Assembly (NCBI RefSeq): GCF_900129195.1
Contig: NZ_FQUY01000001.1
Span: forward strand, 1-64,000
DNA length: 64,000 nt
Source: Desulforamulus putei DSM 12395
Lineage (GTDB): Bacteria > Bacillota > Desulfotomaculia > Desulfotomaculales > Desulfotomaculaceae
Reading direction: 5' to 3'
The position numbers and the translations under genes were made by a program. Of the stretch, positions 17,323-26,127 are shown one piece after another. Every line of letters begins with the position of its first letter. Position 1 is the stretch's first letter. The notes beneath the pieces are model-generated. The model had not been told where the DNA came from. It saw only the letters and a program-made list of their open reading frames with translations, and searched no databases.

Positions 17323-17580
17323 ATGTCAGAGAAAAAGCTTATCCTGAACAGGGGCGTAACAATCTGGTTAACGGGACTGTCCGGAGCAGGTAAAACTACC
17401 ATCGGCCACTTGCTCAAGGAAAAGCTCAGAAAATGGGGGATTAAAGTTGAGGTCCTGGATGGTGATAAAATCCGCCAGCATTTAACTGCTGATTTGGGTT
17501 TTTCCAAACAGGACCGTGAAAAGATGCAAGTAAAAACAGATATATATTGTAGGATTCCCGTATCAGCAAATTTTTTATGA
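17323..17580 (+). pseudogene. cysC: Truncated adenylylsulfate (APS) kinase, N-terminal fragment
   Basis: Intact CysC (about 200 aa) phosphorylates APS to PAPS. This 85-aa frame keeps the N-terminal third: GVTIWLTGLSGAGKTT with the Walker A motif, then VEVLDGDKIRQHLTADLGFS and QDREK. After that point the family sequence (normally a NI-R-G-F helix) is replaced by 18 unrelated residues and a stop. The RBS (aaaggagt) and ATG look functional. Half of the kinase, including the rest of the APS site, is missing, so it cannot be an active APS kinase. I read it as the remnant of a deletion whose right-hand junction lies before the methyltransferase gene at 17603. Confidence 0.75.
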
Positions 17581-17602
17581 AGTTTTTTAAAGGAGAATTA
17601 TT

Positions 17603-18253
17603 ATGGGAAAATATGATTCAAGGTTCTTTGTTTACAGTGACCCCAAAGTGGACTTTATGATTTATGAACTTCCTCCAACCTGGTGGAGCAGGTACTATGA
17701 GTATGCATGGGCCAGTAAATTTACAGGCGCTGGGGATGTTGTTTTAGATGCAGGTTGTGGGATTTGTCATCCTTTTAAATTTTATCTATCAGATGTTTGT
17801 AAGGAAGTTCATGCCTGCGATCTGGATAAAAGAATACTGTCAACGGAAGAAATTGTAAATGACATACTAAATGACTGTGGGAATAAAGTTTCTATACCAG
17901 CTTTACTTGAATATTGTCAAAAGATTCACTTTAAACAATGCAATCTTACGTCACTTCCCTATGATGATAAAAAGTTTGATAAGATATTTTGTATATCTGT
18001 TTTAGAGCACATGAATCTTCAAGACATAAAAATGTCCCTACAGGAGTTTAAAAGAACCTTAAAGGAAAATGGTTTTATCGTTCTCACCTTTGATTATCCC
18101 AATATTAGCCTGGAGCAATTTATGGATACTGTCAATGAAATTGGACTTAATTTTGCCGGAAGGGTTTCTTTTAATATCCCCAAAGCTGCGGTTACATCCA
18201 ATCTGTGGGGTAAACTTTACTGTTACAGAACGGTACTAAAGAAACGCCTGTAA
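17603..18253 (+). CDS. Class I SAM-dependent methyltransferase
   Basis: This 216-aa protein has the SAM-binding motif I VVLDAGCGICHPF near residues 48-60, an acidic motif II (HACDLDK) and the post-motif FDKIFCISVLEHM typical of type-11 methyltransferases. An ATG with aaaggaga upstream starts it, 22 bases after the truncated APS-kinase frame, so the two are probably cotranscribed. Its base composition is more A/T-rich than the housekeeping genes in this window. In this setting a sugar or surface-polymer methylation role is possible, but the substrate cannot be predicted. Confidence 0.8.
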   Translation: MGKYDSRFFVYSDPKVDFMIYELPPTWWSRYYEYAWASKFTGAGDVVLDAGCGICHPFKFYLSDVCKEVHACDLDKRILSTEEIVNDILNDCGNKVSIPALLEYCQKIHFKQCNLTSLPYDDKKFDKIFCISVLEHMNLQDIKMSLQEFKRTLKENGFIVLTFDYPNISLEQFMDTVNEIGLNFAGRVSFNIPKAAVTSNLWGKLYCYRTVLKKRL

Positions 18254-18380
18254 ACCCCAAAGAGGGGTAAAGAAGCCTTCTTTTCTAACCAGTTCATTTT
18301 TAGGAAATCAAAGAGAACTATATTTTGGCAGCGGTGAAAACCCCAATATCTGGATTACCAATATGACACCAGCTTTATAA
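18254..18380. other. Spacer between convergent units
   Basis: A small hairpin (acccc-aaag-aggggt at 18253-18267) could weakly terminate the methyltransferase message. Nothing else is recognisable. Confidence 0.35.
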
Positions 18381-18409
18381 AATATAACGGGATGACACCA
18401 GTCATCCCG
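18381..18409 (-). terminator. Terminator of the 129-bp-repeat gene
   Basis: A 9-bp stem (cgggatgac 18388-18396, gtcatcccg 18401-18409) has a 4-base loop and is followed on the minus strand by tatatttt. Confidence 0.8.
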
Positions 18410-18421
18410 CTATCATTTTCG

Positions 18422-19318
18422 TTAAGAGGTTTGACCCTGGAAGAAGATGTTCAGCGTTACGGCACTGGCGGCGTTAACAGCAGCATAGTATAACCTGGCG
18501 TACTTTAAGAATGTGGTGGCCACAAAGGTTGCCATAGAATTCTGGTTAATAGTTGTGTTACTGACTTCATCTATCCAGTTTATGCCGTCCGGGCTCAGTT
18601 GCAGCTTAACCAGCGCCTGTGCGTTGGCATCCAGGGAGTTGTTAACCACACCAAAGGTCCAGGTTGCAACACCCAAGACAGTGTAGGTTGTGTCGGGTGA
18701 ACCAGCTGTATTGGTAACGCTTGCCCTTGTGGCGGATACATCTGTGGTTGCCAGTGTGTTGGCCAGCGTACCTGTAATCAGTAATCCGTTGGTGGGCGGT
18801 GTAATGGATAAACCGCCGGCCGGTGCAGTGATGGACAGGCCGGTTGAAGTAATGGTTAACCCGCCGGTGGGCGGTGTAATGGACAAACCGCTGGCCGGTG
18901 CCGTCACCGTCAGCCCGTTGGCCGGTGCGGTAATGGACAGGCCAGTTGAAGTGATGGTTAACCCGTTGGTTGGCGGCGTAATGGATAATCCGCCGGTGGG
19001 TGGGGTGATTGACAAACCGCTGGCCGGTGCCGTCACCGTCAGCCCGTTGGCCGGTGCGGTAATGGACAGGCCAGTTGAAGTGATGGTTAACCCGTTGGTT
19101 GGCGGCGTAATGGATAACCCGCCGGTGGGTGGGGTGATGGATAAACCGCTGGCAGGAGCCGTCACTGTCAGACCGTTGGCAGGAGCAGTAATGGCAAGAC
19201 CGGTTGAAGTAATGGCCAGGTTACCGGAGGTGTCTGTGTTGAAAGCAACGTTGTTACTTCCATAGATTTTGATCCTCGCGTAATCTGGATTGTCTTGGAA
19301 AATTTTGAAGTTAGGCAT
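18422..19318 (-). CDS. Repeat protein with DUF6385-like C-terminal domain (spore-surface candidate)
   Basis: This 298-aa protein has a short N-terminal segment (about 30 residues). Residues 33-183 are a highly regular array of 9-residue beta-type units such as GLSITPPTG and GLTVTAPAS, organised in a 43-residue super-repeat. The C-terminal 110 residues (from TLATTDVSATRAS to FFQGQTS) resemble DUF6385, with LQLSPDGINWIDE and FLKYARLYY as landmarks. The protein at 26128-26994 ends in a related domain. Thr/Pro/Ser-rich arrays of this kind are plausible glycan carriers. The ATG has gggaggt upstream. The gene is divergent from the four-GT operon at 19443. Confidence 0.75.
   Translation of the reverse strand: MPNFKIFQDNPDYARIKIYGSNNVAFNTDTSGNLAITSTGLAITAPANGLTVTAPASGLSITPPTGGLSITPPTNGLTITSTGLSITAPANGLTVTAPASGLSITPPTGGLSITPPTNGLTITSTGLSITAPANGLTVTAPASGLSITPPTGGLTITSTGLSITAPAGGLSITPPTNGLLITGTLANTLATTDVSATRASVTNTAGSPDTTYTVLGVATWTFGVVNNSLDANAQALVKLQLSPDGINWIDEVSNTTINQNSMATFVATTFLKYARLYYAAVNAASAVTLNIFFQGQTS
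18770..19222 (-). repeat. Tandem 129-bp super-repeat built from 27-bp units
   Basis: The block near 18922-19050 recurs almost unchanged at 19051-19179, an offset of 129 bp (43 residues). Partial copies flank it. Each holds four 9-residue units plus a 7-residue STGLSIT unit. The near identity of the DNA points to recent unequal exchange. Confidence 0.88.
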
Positions 19319-19363
19319 AAGATTAACCTCCCGTGTAATTTATTAGCAATATATGCCTTTATA

Positions 19364-19391
19364 TAGAATATTTTCAATTAGTGTGGAAAGT
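19364..19391 (-). promoter_or_regulatory. Sigma-K-like promoter for the DUF6385-like repeat gene
   Basis: Minus strand: GTAAC with AC at 19390-19391, 17 bases, then AATATTCTA (19364-19372). It is 45 bases from the ATG, further than the others. A second -10-like CATATATTG (19347-19355) lies nearer but has no AC upstream. Confidence 0.5.
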
Positions 19392-19404
19392 TACAGCTTT
19401 AATG

Positions 19405-19413
19405 CATAGTTTA
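19405..19413 (+). promoter_or_regulatory. Possible sigma-K -10 element for the four-GT operon
   Basis: CATAGTTTA matches CATANNNTA and lies 29 bases before ATG 19443, the same distance as in the other units. I see no AC at the expected -35 position. TATAAT follows closely and could be a sigma-A -10 instead. Confidence 0.35.
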
Positions 19414-19442
19414 TAATAAAAAATGTTACAAGGAGATCACCT

Positions 19443-21407
19443 ATGGGCAACCGGATTAGTTTATGTATGATTGTCAAAAACGAGGAAGGGAATATACGCA
19501 GATGCCTGCAAAGTGTAGCCGGTGTGGTTGACGAAATCATTGTGGTTGACACCGGTTCCACTGATGCTACACCTGAAATCGCACGGGAGATGGGCGCCAG
19601 GGTCTACTCCTTTGACTGGAATGATAATTTTAGTGATGCTCGCAATGCCTCCATCCAGCGGGCGACGGGGGAGTGGATTTTCTTTTTGGATGCCGATGAG
19701 GAACTGGCCCGTGAGAGCAGGGATGTTTTAGCCAGGTACACCGCCGAAAAGAATGTGGAAGGCTACTTTATCAAAATCATTAATTATATTGGAGCTGACG
19801 GCTGGGTGGAAACCTGTCCGGATGTGGTTTTTCGTCTTTTTAGAAACAGGCCTGAATACAGGTTTCGTGGTGCTATCCATGAACAAATTGCAGATGTCAT
19901 TCTGGAGAAAAATAAACAGGCCTCCTACGGAATGGCCAATGAGATCGTGATTATGCACTATGGTTACTTAGATAGTCAAATAGATCAAAAGGACAAGAAA
20001 AATAGAAACCTGAAGATTATCGAAAAAGAGCTGGAAAGTCAACCCGGAAATTACCTACTGCGGTATCACTATGGTGTTGAGCTGTTTCGTCTTGAAAAGT
20101 ATGCGGAGGCAGCGCAGGTTTTTGTTGAGACGGCCAATCACACGTCTCCCCAAACCATTTATTTCCCCAAATTATTACGATATATCGTCCTTGCCTACCA
20201 TTCTGCGGGGCAGCCGGAAAAGGCCCTCGATACCATCGCCCAGGGGCTGCGGGTCTTTCCCGATTATGCAGATCTCTATTATTACGGGGGCCTTTGCCTT
20301 CTTGCTCTAAAGCAATACATGAAGGCAAGAGACCTTTTCCTGCATGCTGTTTCCTTACCGGAACAACCGCCTCAATACGCATCCTTCGGAGGAGTCAGGG
20401 GTTTCCGTGCCTTCTATTTTTTAGGTGATATTGCTGAAACGTTTTTAAATGATGAAGAAGCTTTAGACTATTACCTTAAAAGTTTACGGGATAATCCAAA
20501 TTTCCAACCCGCCCTGGAAAAGATTATTAAAATACTGGATCCCCGGGCAAATCCTGAATATACCAAGGAATGCCTGGAGAAAGTATTTGATTTAAGTACT
20601 TCCCAGGCGAAATTAGTGCTGGCCAATATTTTCTTTCAACAGGGTGCCTACCAGTTGGCTTTAGATTTTCTGGAGCAAGTGATACAAACCGGCAATGGCA
20701 CAGCTGAAATTTTATACCGGAAAGCCTTTTGTCTGATTCAGGAGAGGCGGTTTTTGGAAGCCCTCAGGATATTAAACGGCTACAGCTCAGACAGTTATCT
20801 TTATCCACTGGCAAAGCTTAATGAACTATTTTGTTTTTGGGTTCAGGGCAAAAGGAAGAAGACTCGTGAGATTGTAGAAGAAATGCGTGCAATGGGCTTA
20901 TCTGAGGAGACAGAAAACGTGTTAAAACTTCTGGTGAGGGCTCAAGAAAAACGAAAGACTGTTCGCAAAATGTTCCTGGGAGAAGAAGGGATAGCTCTTC
21001 TGTTGGATCTAATCAAAAGATTACTTAATCTAAAGGAAACCGAGAAAGTGAACGAACTGTTAAGTCGGGTGGATCCTGAGTGTTTAGCAGATCATAGGTG
21101 GGATCTCATCTTACTTTACCATGAAGCCGGATTCCGGGAAAAAAGCGTGGCATTGCTAGAAGAATATTTAACCGTCAACCGCAGTGGGGAGGCCCATTTT
21201 CTTTTAGCGGAAGCTCACCGTGAATCAGGCAATTTTAAGGAAGCCGACCTTCACTACCGGCATGCCATAGAATTGGATCCCCACCAACCAAAATATTATT
21301 TAAAACAAATAGAACTTTATAAGAACTGGCGCCAAGGGATTGAACCAGAGTTGGTGGATGAGATTCAACGGAGCGGGGATATGGCAGAGGGGGTCCGACC
21401 GGAATGA
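19443..21407 (+). CDS. Family-2 glycosyltransferase with TPR region
   Basis: This 654-aa protein has a GT2 domain at the N-terminus (SLCMIVKNEEGN at 5, VVDTGSTDAT near 34-43, FFLDADEEL near 79-87). The RLFRNRPEYRF...IHEQI block and MHYGYLD follow, then long TPR-like repeats to residue 640. The ATG has caaggaga upstream. It opens a plus-strand operon of four glycosyltransferase genes and a DNRLRE-type gene whose coding regions overlap or nearly touch. It faces away from the DUF6385-like repeat gene. A surface-glycan role is inferred from context. Confidence 0.87.
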   Translation: MGNRISLCMIVKNEEGNIRRCLQSVAGVVDEIIVVDTGSTDATPEIAREMGARVYSFDWNDNFSDARNASIQRATGEWIFFLDADEELARESRDVLARYTAEKNVEGYFIKIINYIGADGWVETCPDVVFRLFRNRPEYRFRGAIHEQIADVILEKNKQASYGMANEIVIMHYGYLDSQIDQKDKKNRNLKIIEKELESQPGNYLLRYHYGVELFRLEKYAEAAQVFVETANHTSPQTIYFPKLLRYIVLAYHSAGQPEKALDTIAQGLRVFPDYADLYYYGGLCLLALKQYMKARDLFLHAVSLPEQPPQYASFGGVRGFRAFYFLGDIAETFLNDEEALDYYLKSLRDNPNFQPALEKIIKILDPRANPEYTKECLEKVFDLSTSQAKLVLANIFFQQGAYQLALDFLEQVIQTGNGTAEILYRKAFCLIQERRFLEALRILNGYSSDSYLYPLAKLNELFCFWVQGKRKKTREIVEEMRAMGLSEETENVLKLLVRAQEKRKTVRKMFLGEEGIALLLDLIKRLLNLKETEKVNELLSRVDPECLADHRWDLILLYHEAGFREKSVALLEEYLTVNRSGEAHFLLAEAHRESGNFKEADLHYRHAIELDPHQPKYYLKQIELYKNWRQGIEPELVDEIQRSGDMAEGVRPE

Positions 21408-23158
21408 ACAACACTATTACTCTGGCTATGATTGTAAAGAACGAGGCTGCTAATTTGGCTGCCTGCCTGGAAAGTGCCAAAGACCAGGTGGATGAAGTCG
21501 TCATTGTGGATACGGGTTCCACAGACAACACTCTGGAAATTGCAGGCAGGTATACCGACAAAATATATACTTACCCCTGGCAGGGAGATTTCAGCGCCGC
21601 CCGTAACTATGCCCTGGCCAGGTCCAGTGGGCAGTGGATTTTATCCCTTGACGCAGATGAGCGGTTGTTTTGTGAACCGGGTCAATTGAGGAAGACGGTT
21701 GAAAAAGATGAACAAATTGAAGCCTATCTGCTGCCCCTGGACTATCCTGTAAACGAATCAACCGGAGAATATAATCGTTTTATGGTACTGCGGTTGTTTA
21801 AAAACACAAAGGATCATTATTTTGCAGGCCGTATACACGAGCAGGTTATTATCCATAAAAATGAGGCTGTTGGATTTGCCGAGGACATTATTATAAAACA
21901 TCAGACAGTTTCACAGAAGGAGCGAAATCGCAAAAGAGGCCGCAATTTAAAGGCACTAAAGGAAGCATGTGCGGCAGACCCGCAGAACTTTTTTCTTCAA
22001 TACTACTTGGGGGTTGAATGGCTTGGTTTGGGTAAACCTGCCCGAGCCCAGCCGTACCTGGAAAGTGCTTACCGGAACCTAACCGACAACCATTTGCATT
22101 TCCGCATGCCGGCCCTGCGCTACCTTTCTACCTGTTTAAATGCCTTGGGAAAATTTGATGAAGCCATTTGTCTGGGCCAGGAGGCAGCCCTTCGGTATCC
22201 CGACTACACAGATATCTATTACCTGACCGGGATTGCCCTGGAAGAGAAAGCGGAGTATAAATTGGCTGTCAAATGGTTTGAAGAGGCTGTCAAATGTGGC
22301 GTTCCCCCGGTCTTATACACACATATGCAGGGGGCAGGCAGCTTTCTTGCTTATTTTCACATGGGATATTGTTGGGAAAACATGGGCCGACCGGACATCG
22401 CAAAGGCTTGCTATGAGCAGGCCTTAGATGCAAATAACAGGTACTATTATCCGGTGACCAGTTTATTTTTATTGATGCTGGCCCATCATGGCCCCCGGTC
22501 CGCCTTTGCTTATTTTGAGAAGAAAGGTTATTTAAGCGATAGCCCCCTTGCTTTATGTATTGCAGAGTTATTTTTTACCTACGGCTATCCTGGTTTGGCA
22601 AAAAAGTGTTTGACGGGTTCCGAAGTTAGTCGGCATGTGACGGACGAAATTTTATACCACCTGGGACGTTACCGTATTTACGCCGGGGATTTCCAGGAAG
22701 GGTTAATTTCTTTAGAACGTATCCCCCCGGACAGTCAATTCTCAAACATGGCGGTAACCCACAGGTCCATGGCTCTCCTGTTAACGGGTTGTGTAAAGGA
22801 GTGCCGGAACCTGGCCCTTGCCATGTGGAAAAATAAGCAATTAAGGCCCACTGCCAGGGCACTGTTAAGGATATGTCGTTTCATGCTGCAAAACGGCGTG
22901 ACAGCTTCGGGTAGGCAGGGGAGCCAGGAAGAAATGGTACAATGCTTTCTGGATCTGCTTAACTTGTGCCATCACTATCTACCGGATCGACCCGGTGATG
23001 AGGTCAAAAATCTAAAACAGGTGACTTCGATTTTGGAAAGGATCCTGAGTACATCTTCAAAAGGGATTCAAAAATTGGACCGATTTTATCAGGATAAAGT
23101 GAATCTTGTAGAGGAGTTGTTCAAATACAAATTCGGGGCCGGTGGAGTCGGCGTATGA
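21404..23158 (+). CDS. Family-2 glycosyltransferase with TPR region
   Basis: This 584-aa protein starts with an ATGA overlap on the previous stop, so translation is probably coupled. GT2 motifs: TLAMIVKNEAAN at 5, VDTGSTDNT near 34-42, and LSLDADERL near 78-86. RLFKNTKDHYF...IHEQV and a long TPR-like region follow. The sequence after the metal site is more diverged than in its neighbours (LPLDYPVNESTG), suggesting a different acceptor or sugar. Confidence 0.86.
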   Translation: MNNTITLAMIVKNEAANLAACLESAKDQVDEVVIVDTGSTDNTLEIAGRYTDKIYTYPWQGDFSAARNYALARSSGQWILSLDADERLFCEPGQLRKTVEKDEQIEAYLLPLDYPVNESTGEYNRFMVLRLFKNTKDHYFAGRIHEQVIIHKNEAVGFAEDIIIKHQTVSQKERNRKRGRNLKALKEACAADPQNFFLQYYLGVEWLGLGKPARAQPYLESAYRNLTDNHLHFRMPALRYLSTCLNALGKFDEAICLGQEAALRYPDYTDIYYLTGIALEEKAEYKLAVKWFEEAVKCGVPPVLYTHMQGAGSFLAYFHMGYCWENMGRPDIAKACYEQALDANNRYYYPVTSLFLLMLAHHGPRSAFAYFEKKGYLSDSPLALCIAELFFTYGYPGLAKKCLTGSEVSRHVTDEILYHLGRYRIYAGDFQEGLISLERIPPDSQFSNMAVTHRSMALLLTGCVKECRNLALAMWKNKQLRPTARALLRICRFMLQNGVTASGRQGSQEEMVQCFLDLLNLCHHYLPDRPGDEVKNLKQVTSILERILSTSSKGIQKLDRFYQDKVNLVEELFKYKFGAGGVGV

Positions 23159-24486
23159 ATGAAAGAATGAAAGTAAGCCTGTGTTTGATTACAAAAAACG
23201 AACAGCACTGCATTTTGTCCTGTATTAATAGTGTTAAACACTTGGTCCACGAAATCGTTGTTGTGGATACGGGGTCTTCGGATAATACCGTTCCGCTTGC
23301 CCAAAAAGCAGGTGCCAGGGTCTTTCATACCGAATGGACCGGCGACTTTGCGCAGGCCAGAAATTTTGGTCTGGAGCAAGCGACTGGTAATTGGATTCTG
23401 ATCCTTGACGCTGATGAAGTTCTGTCGCCCGAAGGCACAGAGGGGTTTTATCAATTGCTCAATGATTCGGAAGTGGAAGGTTACTTTTTAACGATTAAAA
23501 ATTTTTTCGGGGACGGCCGGGAATTTACCACAGACAAAGTGCTAAGGCTGTTCCGGAATAAGCCTTCCTATCGCTTTACCGGCGCTATTCATGAGCAGGT
23601 GGCACCTTCGATTTTAAAAGCTGCGGGGGGGAAGGGGCTGGCTAGCGCGCCTTTGGTGATTTATCATTACGGTTATTTAGACACAGAGTTGGCTGGAAAG
23701 GATAAATTTAACCGAAACACTTCAATCATATACAGGGAACTGGCAAAGAAACCCGGGGACCCGTTTCTTTTATATTCCCTGGCCCTTGAACATTTCCAAA
23801 GGGGGCTAGTTGCCGAAGGTGTTCGCTGTCTGGATGAAGCTTTGTCTCAAATGAGGGGTTCGGAGGGATATTTTGAGGACGCTCTTGTCCATATGGCCGT
23901 CGGTCTATGGGGATTGGGGCATATGGAGAGACTTCTTGAATTTCTTAATAACTCACTGTCCATGTTGCCGGAACAAGGGGATTTGCTATTGATCAGGGGG
24001 ATCACATTTCTAAATCTTAAACAATATTCGGAAGCTGCCGGGGACCTGGTACATGCCTTAAAAACCGGAGGCAGCAAGTTGTTCCCTGAAGATAAAATTC
24101 TATCATTGGCTCTGATTGTATTATTGCTGCAAATCCATCATTTAATTATAAAATCAGACCCCGAATCCCAACTATTCCCTTTGACCGGGCGGCTGGTTGC
24201 CTTGGTTCAGAAACTCGAATTCCTGCCTGCCAAGAAACCGATCCATGAATACATTTCTGTTGCCGCTCGGGAAATCCACGCCTATGCTTTAATGATTGAT
24301 AATGGATACCAAGGGAAGTATTTTTGTGCCTTAGACAAGATGAAAGATCTGGTCACGCGTTTGCTTTTGCTGTTGATGAAAGAATGCCGCCCCCTGTGGG
24401 AGGTGATACCCGGGCACCGTCAATTATTCGTTCGTTGGAAAGGTGATATGGATGACAAAAAGGGTTTTGGTGGCGAGTCCTGTTAA
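23155..24486 (+). CDS. Family-2 glycosyltransferase with short TPR region
   Basis: This 443-aa protein overlaps the previous gene by 4 bases (ATGA). GT2 motifs: SLCLITKNEQH at about residue 6, VVDTGSSDNT near 36-45, and LILDADEVL near 81-89. RLFRNKPSYRF...IHEQV and YHYGYLD follow. The TPR-like part is shorter than in the neighbours and its last 120 residues are unlike theirs. It overlaps the start of the next gene by about 35 bases in another frame. Confidence 0.85.
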   Translation: MNERMKVSLCLITKNEQHCILSCINSVKHLVHEIVVVDTGSSDNTVPLAQKAGARVFHTEWTGDFAQARNFGLEQATGNWILILDADEVLSPEGTEGFYQLLNDSEVEGYFLTIKNFFGDGREFTTDKVLRLFRNKPSYRFTGAIHEQVAPSILKAAGGKGLASAPLVIYHYGYLDTELAGKDKFNRNTSIIYRELAKKPGDPFLLYSLALEHFQRGLVAEGVRCLDEALSQMRGSEGYFEDALVHMAVGLWGLGHMERLLEFLNNSLSMLPEQGDLLLIRGITFLNLKQYSEAAGDLVHALKTGGSKLFPEDKILSLALIVLLLQIHHLIIKSDPESQLFPLTGRLVALVQKLEFLPAKKPIHEYISVAAREIHAYALMIDNGYQGKYFCALDKMKDLVTRLLLLLMKECRPLWEVIPGHRQLFVRWKGDMDDKKGFGGESC

Positions 24487-26002
24487 GCAAAAAGAAGTGA
24501 TCCTGAAAGAATTTCTTGAGTCCCTGGAGAAATTAGACAAATCAGGATTGCAAATGGATTTTGTTTTTATTGATGACAATAACGAACATTCTTTGTTGGA
24601 CCATTTCGCCAGGGGAAAGAACAATGTACGGATTATTAAGATAAAGTCAGCTGATCAATATGTTTGTAACGAGCAGACCCATTACTGGCACGAGGAACTC
24701 ATTTGGAAGGTAGCTGCCTTTAAAAATAAATTTCTCGAAATGGCTTATGAAGAAGGTTACGATTATTTATTCCTTGTGGATTCTGATTTATATCTTCATC
24801 CCAAAACCATCAAGCATTTGATTTCCCTTCAGAAAGACATTGTTTCCGAAGTCTTTTGGACCAAGTGGAAGCCTGACCTACAACCCCTACCCCAGGTTTG
24901 GGCAGCTGATCAGTACCGGTTATTCCAGGCCCCAAGGGGTCAGGAACTCACTGAGGAAGATGTAGAGAAAAGGACGCGGGAGTTTTTGGATATGTTGTCA
25001 AAGCCCGGTACCTATAAGGTAGGAGGTCTGGGGGCCTGCACCTTGCTCAGTAGAAAGGCCCTGTCCAGGGGAGTTTCTTTCAGCGAGATCTATAACGTCG
25101 GATTCTGGGGAGAGGACCGGCATTTTTGTATCCGGGCCGTGGCCCTTGGACTGGAATTATATGCTGATACCCACTACCCGCCTTTTCATATGTACAGGGA
25201 ATCAGAGCTTGCTAAACTGACGGAGTATAAAAAGAAAATCCGTGCAAAGAGTAGAAAAACCGAGAATACAAAAGTCAGTGTTGGGAAGCACAAAAGAGAA
25301 GCAGGAAATAAAATAACACTGGCCATGTTAGTCAGAAATGAGGCAGGCAGATATTTGGACAGAGTTCTGGAACAGGCAAAACAATATATCGATAATGCCG
25401 TCATTCTGGATGACGCCAGTGAGGATGACACAGTAGAGGTCTGCAAAAAAGTCTTGGCAGGGTTTCCCTTAACAATAGCTATTAATGAAAACTCGTGTTT
25501 TAACAATGAAATTTTACTGAGAAAGAAACTCTGGCAAATGGCAGTTGATAGTCAACCGGATTGGATATTAATCCTGGATGCCGATGAAGTTTTTGAAGAC
25601 AATGCTCCGGAAGTGCTAAAGTCTCTGGCAAAACAAAAGGATCTGTACTGGTATGCCTTCCGGCTATTTGATATGTGGACCGAAACCCACTACCGGGAGG
25701 ACTCATACTGGTGTGCCCACAAAACCTTCCGACCGTTTATGGTCAGGTATGTTCCGGGATTTGCTTACCGCTGGCGGGAAACCCCCCTCCACTGCGGCAG
25801 GTTTCCCATAAATATTCTGCATTTGAAAGGTGAAAATCACCCTTTAAGACTTAAACACCTGGGTTGGATGAAACCGGAGGACCGGCTGTATAAATATTAT
25901 CGCTACAAAAAACTGGATCCATTGGCTCGTTATGGTATTGCCGAACAATATGAATCCATTCTGGACCCACGCCCTAATCTGGTTCCATGGAGCCCGAAAT
26001 GA
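24452..26002 (+). CDS. Two-domain glycosyltransferase (Anp1-like plus GT2)
   Basis: This 516-aa protein has two catalytic-looking modules. Residues 1-260 form a GT-A domain with FLVDSDLYLHP as the DXD motif and VGGLGACTLLSRKA plus GFWGEDRHFCIRA further on, resembling Anp1/GT62-like or GT2 enzymes. From about residue 283 a second GT2 domain begins (ITLAMLVRNEAG, ILDDASEDDT, ILDADEVFED) and runs to the C-terminus without TPRs. I chose ATG 24452, with aaggtg 6 bases upstream; a GTG at 24443 overlaps that site. It sits inside the four-GT operon and may make or extend the glycan. Confidence 0.82.
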   Translation: MTKRVLVASPVKQKEVILKEFLESLEKLDKSGLQMDFVFIDDNNEHSLLDHFARGKNNVRIIKIKSADQYVCNEQTHYWHEELIWKVAAFKNKFLEMAYEEGYDYLFLVDSDLYLHPKTIKHLISLQKDIVSEVFWTKWKPDLQPLPQVWAADQYRLFQAPRGQELTEEDVEKRTREFLDMLSKPGTYKVGGLGACTLLSRKALSRGVSFSEIYNVGFWGEDRHFCIRAVALGLELYADTHYPPFHMYRESELAKLTEYKKKIRAKSRKTENTKVSVGKHKREAGNKITLAMLVRNEAGRYLDRVLEQAKQYIDNAVILDDASEDDTVEVCKKVLAGFPLTIAINENSCFNNEILLRKKLWQMAVDSQPDWILILDADEVFEDNAPEVLKSLAKQKDLYWYAFRLFDMWTETHYREDSYWCAHKTFRPFMVRYVPGFAYRWRETPLHCGRFPINILHLKGENHPLRLKHLGWMKPEDRLYKYYRYKKLDPLARYGIAEQYESILDPRPNLVPWSPK

Positions 26003-26127
26003 GAGGGATAGTACATTTAAAGTGGGAGAAGAAGTTGTCTGTTCGGAATACGGAATACAGTCTTGGTAAAAAGTCACAGATGGTGTTTTTCAGACATATA
26101 GTACAAAAAAGACAGAGGTGCAGCCTT

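Noticed and set aside
18770-19222. CRISPR-like repeat array
   Set aside because: The period is 129 bp with no unique spacers, and the whole array is one open frame with a regular peptide repeat.
18690-19265. Plus-strand open frame through the 129-bp repeat
   Set aside because: It is an antisense shadow caused by the lack of stop codons in the repeat and has no RBS.
25987-26127. 47-residue N-terminal extension of the DNRLRE-type protein
   Set aside because: The extension has no RBS and no domain features, whereas ATG 26128 has agaggtg upstream and begins the domain.
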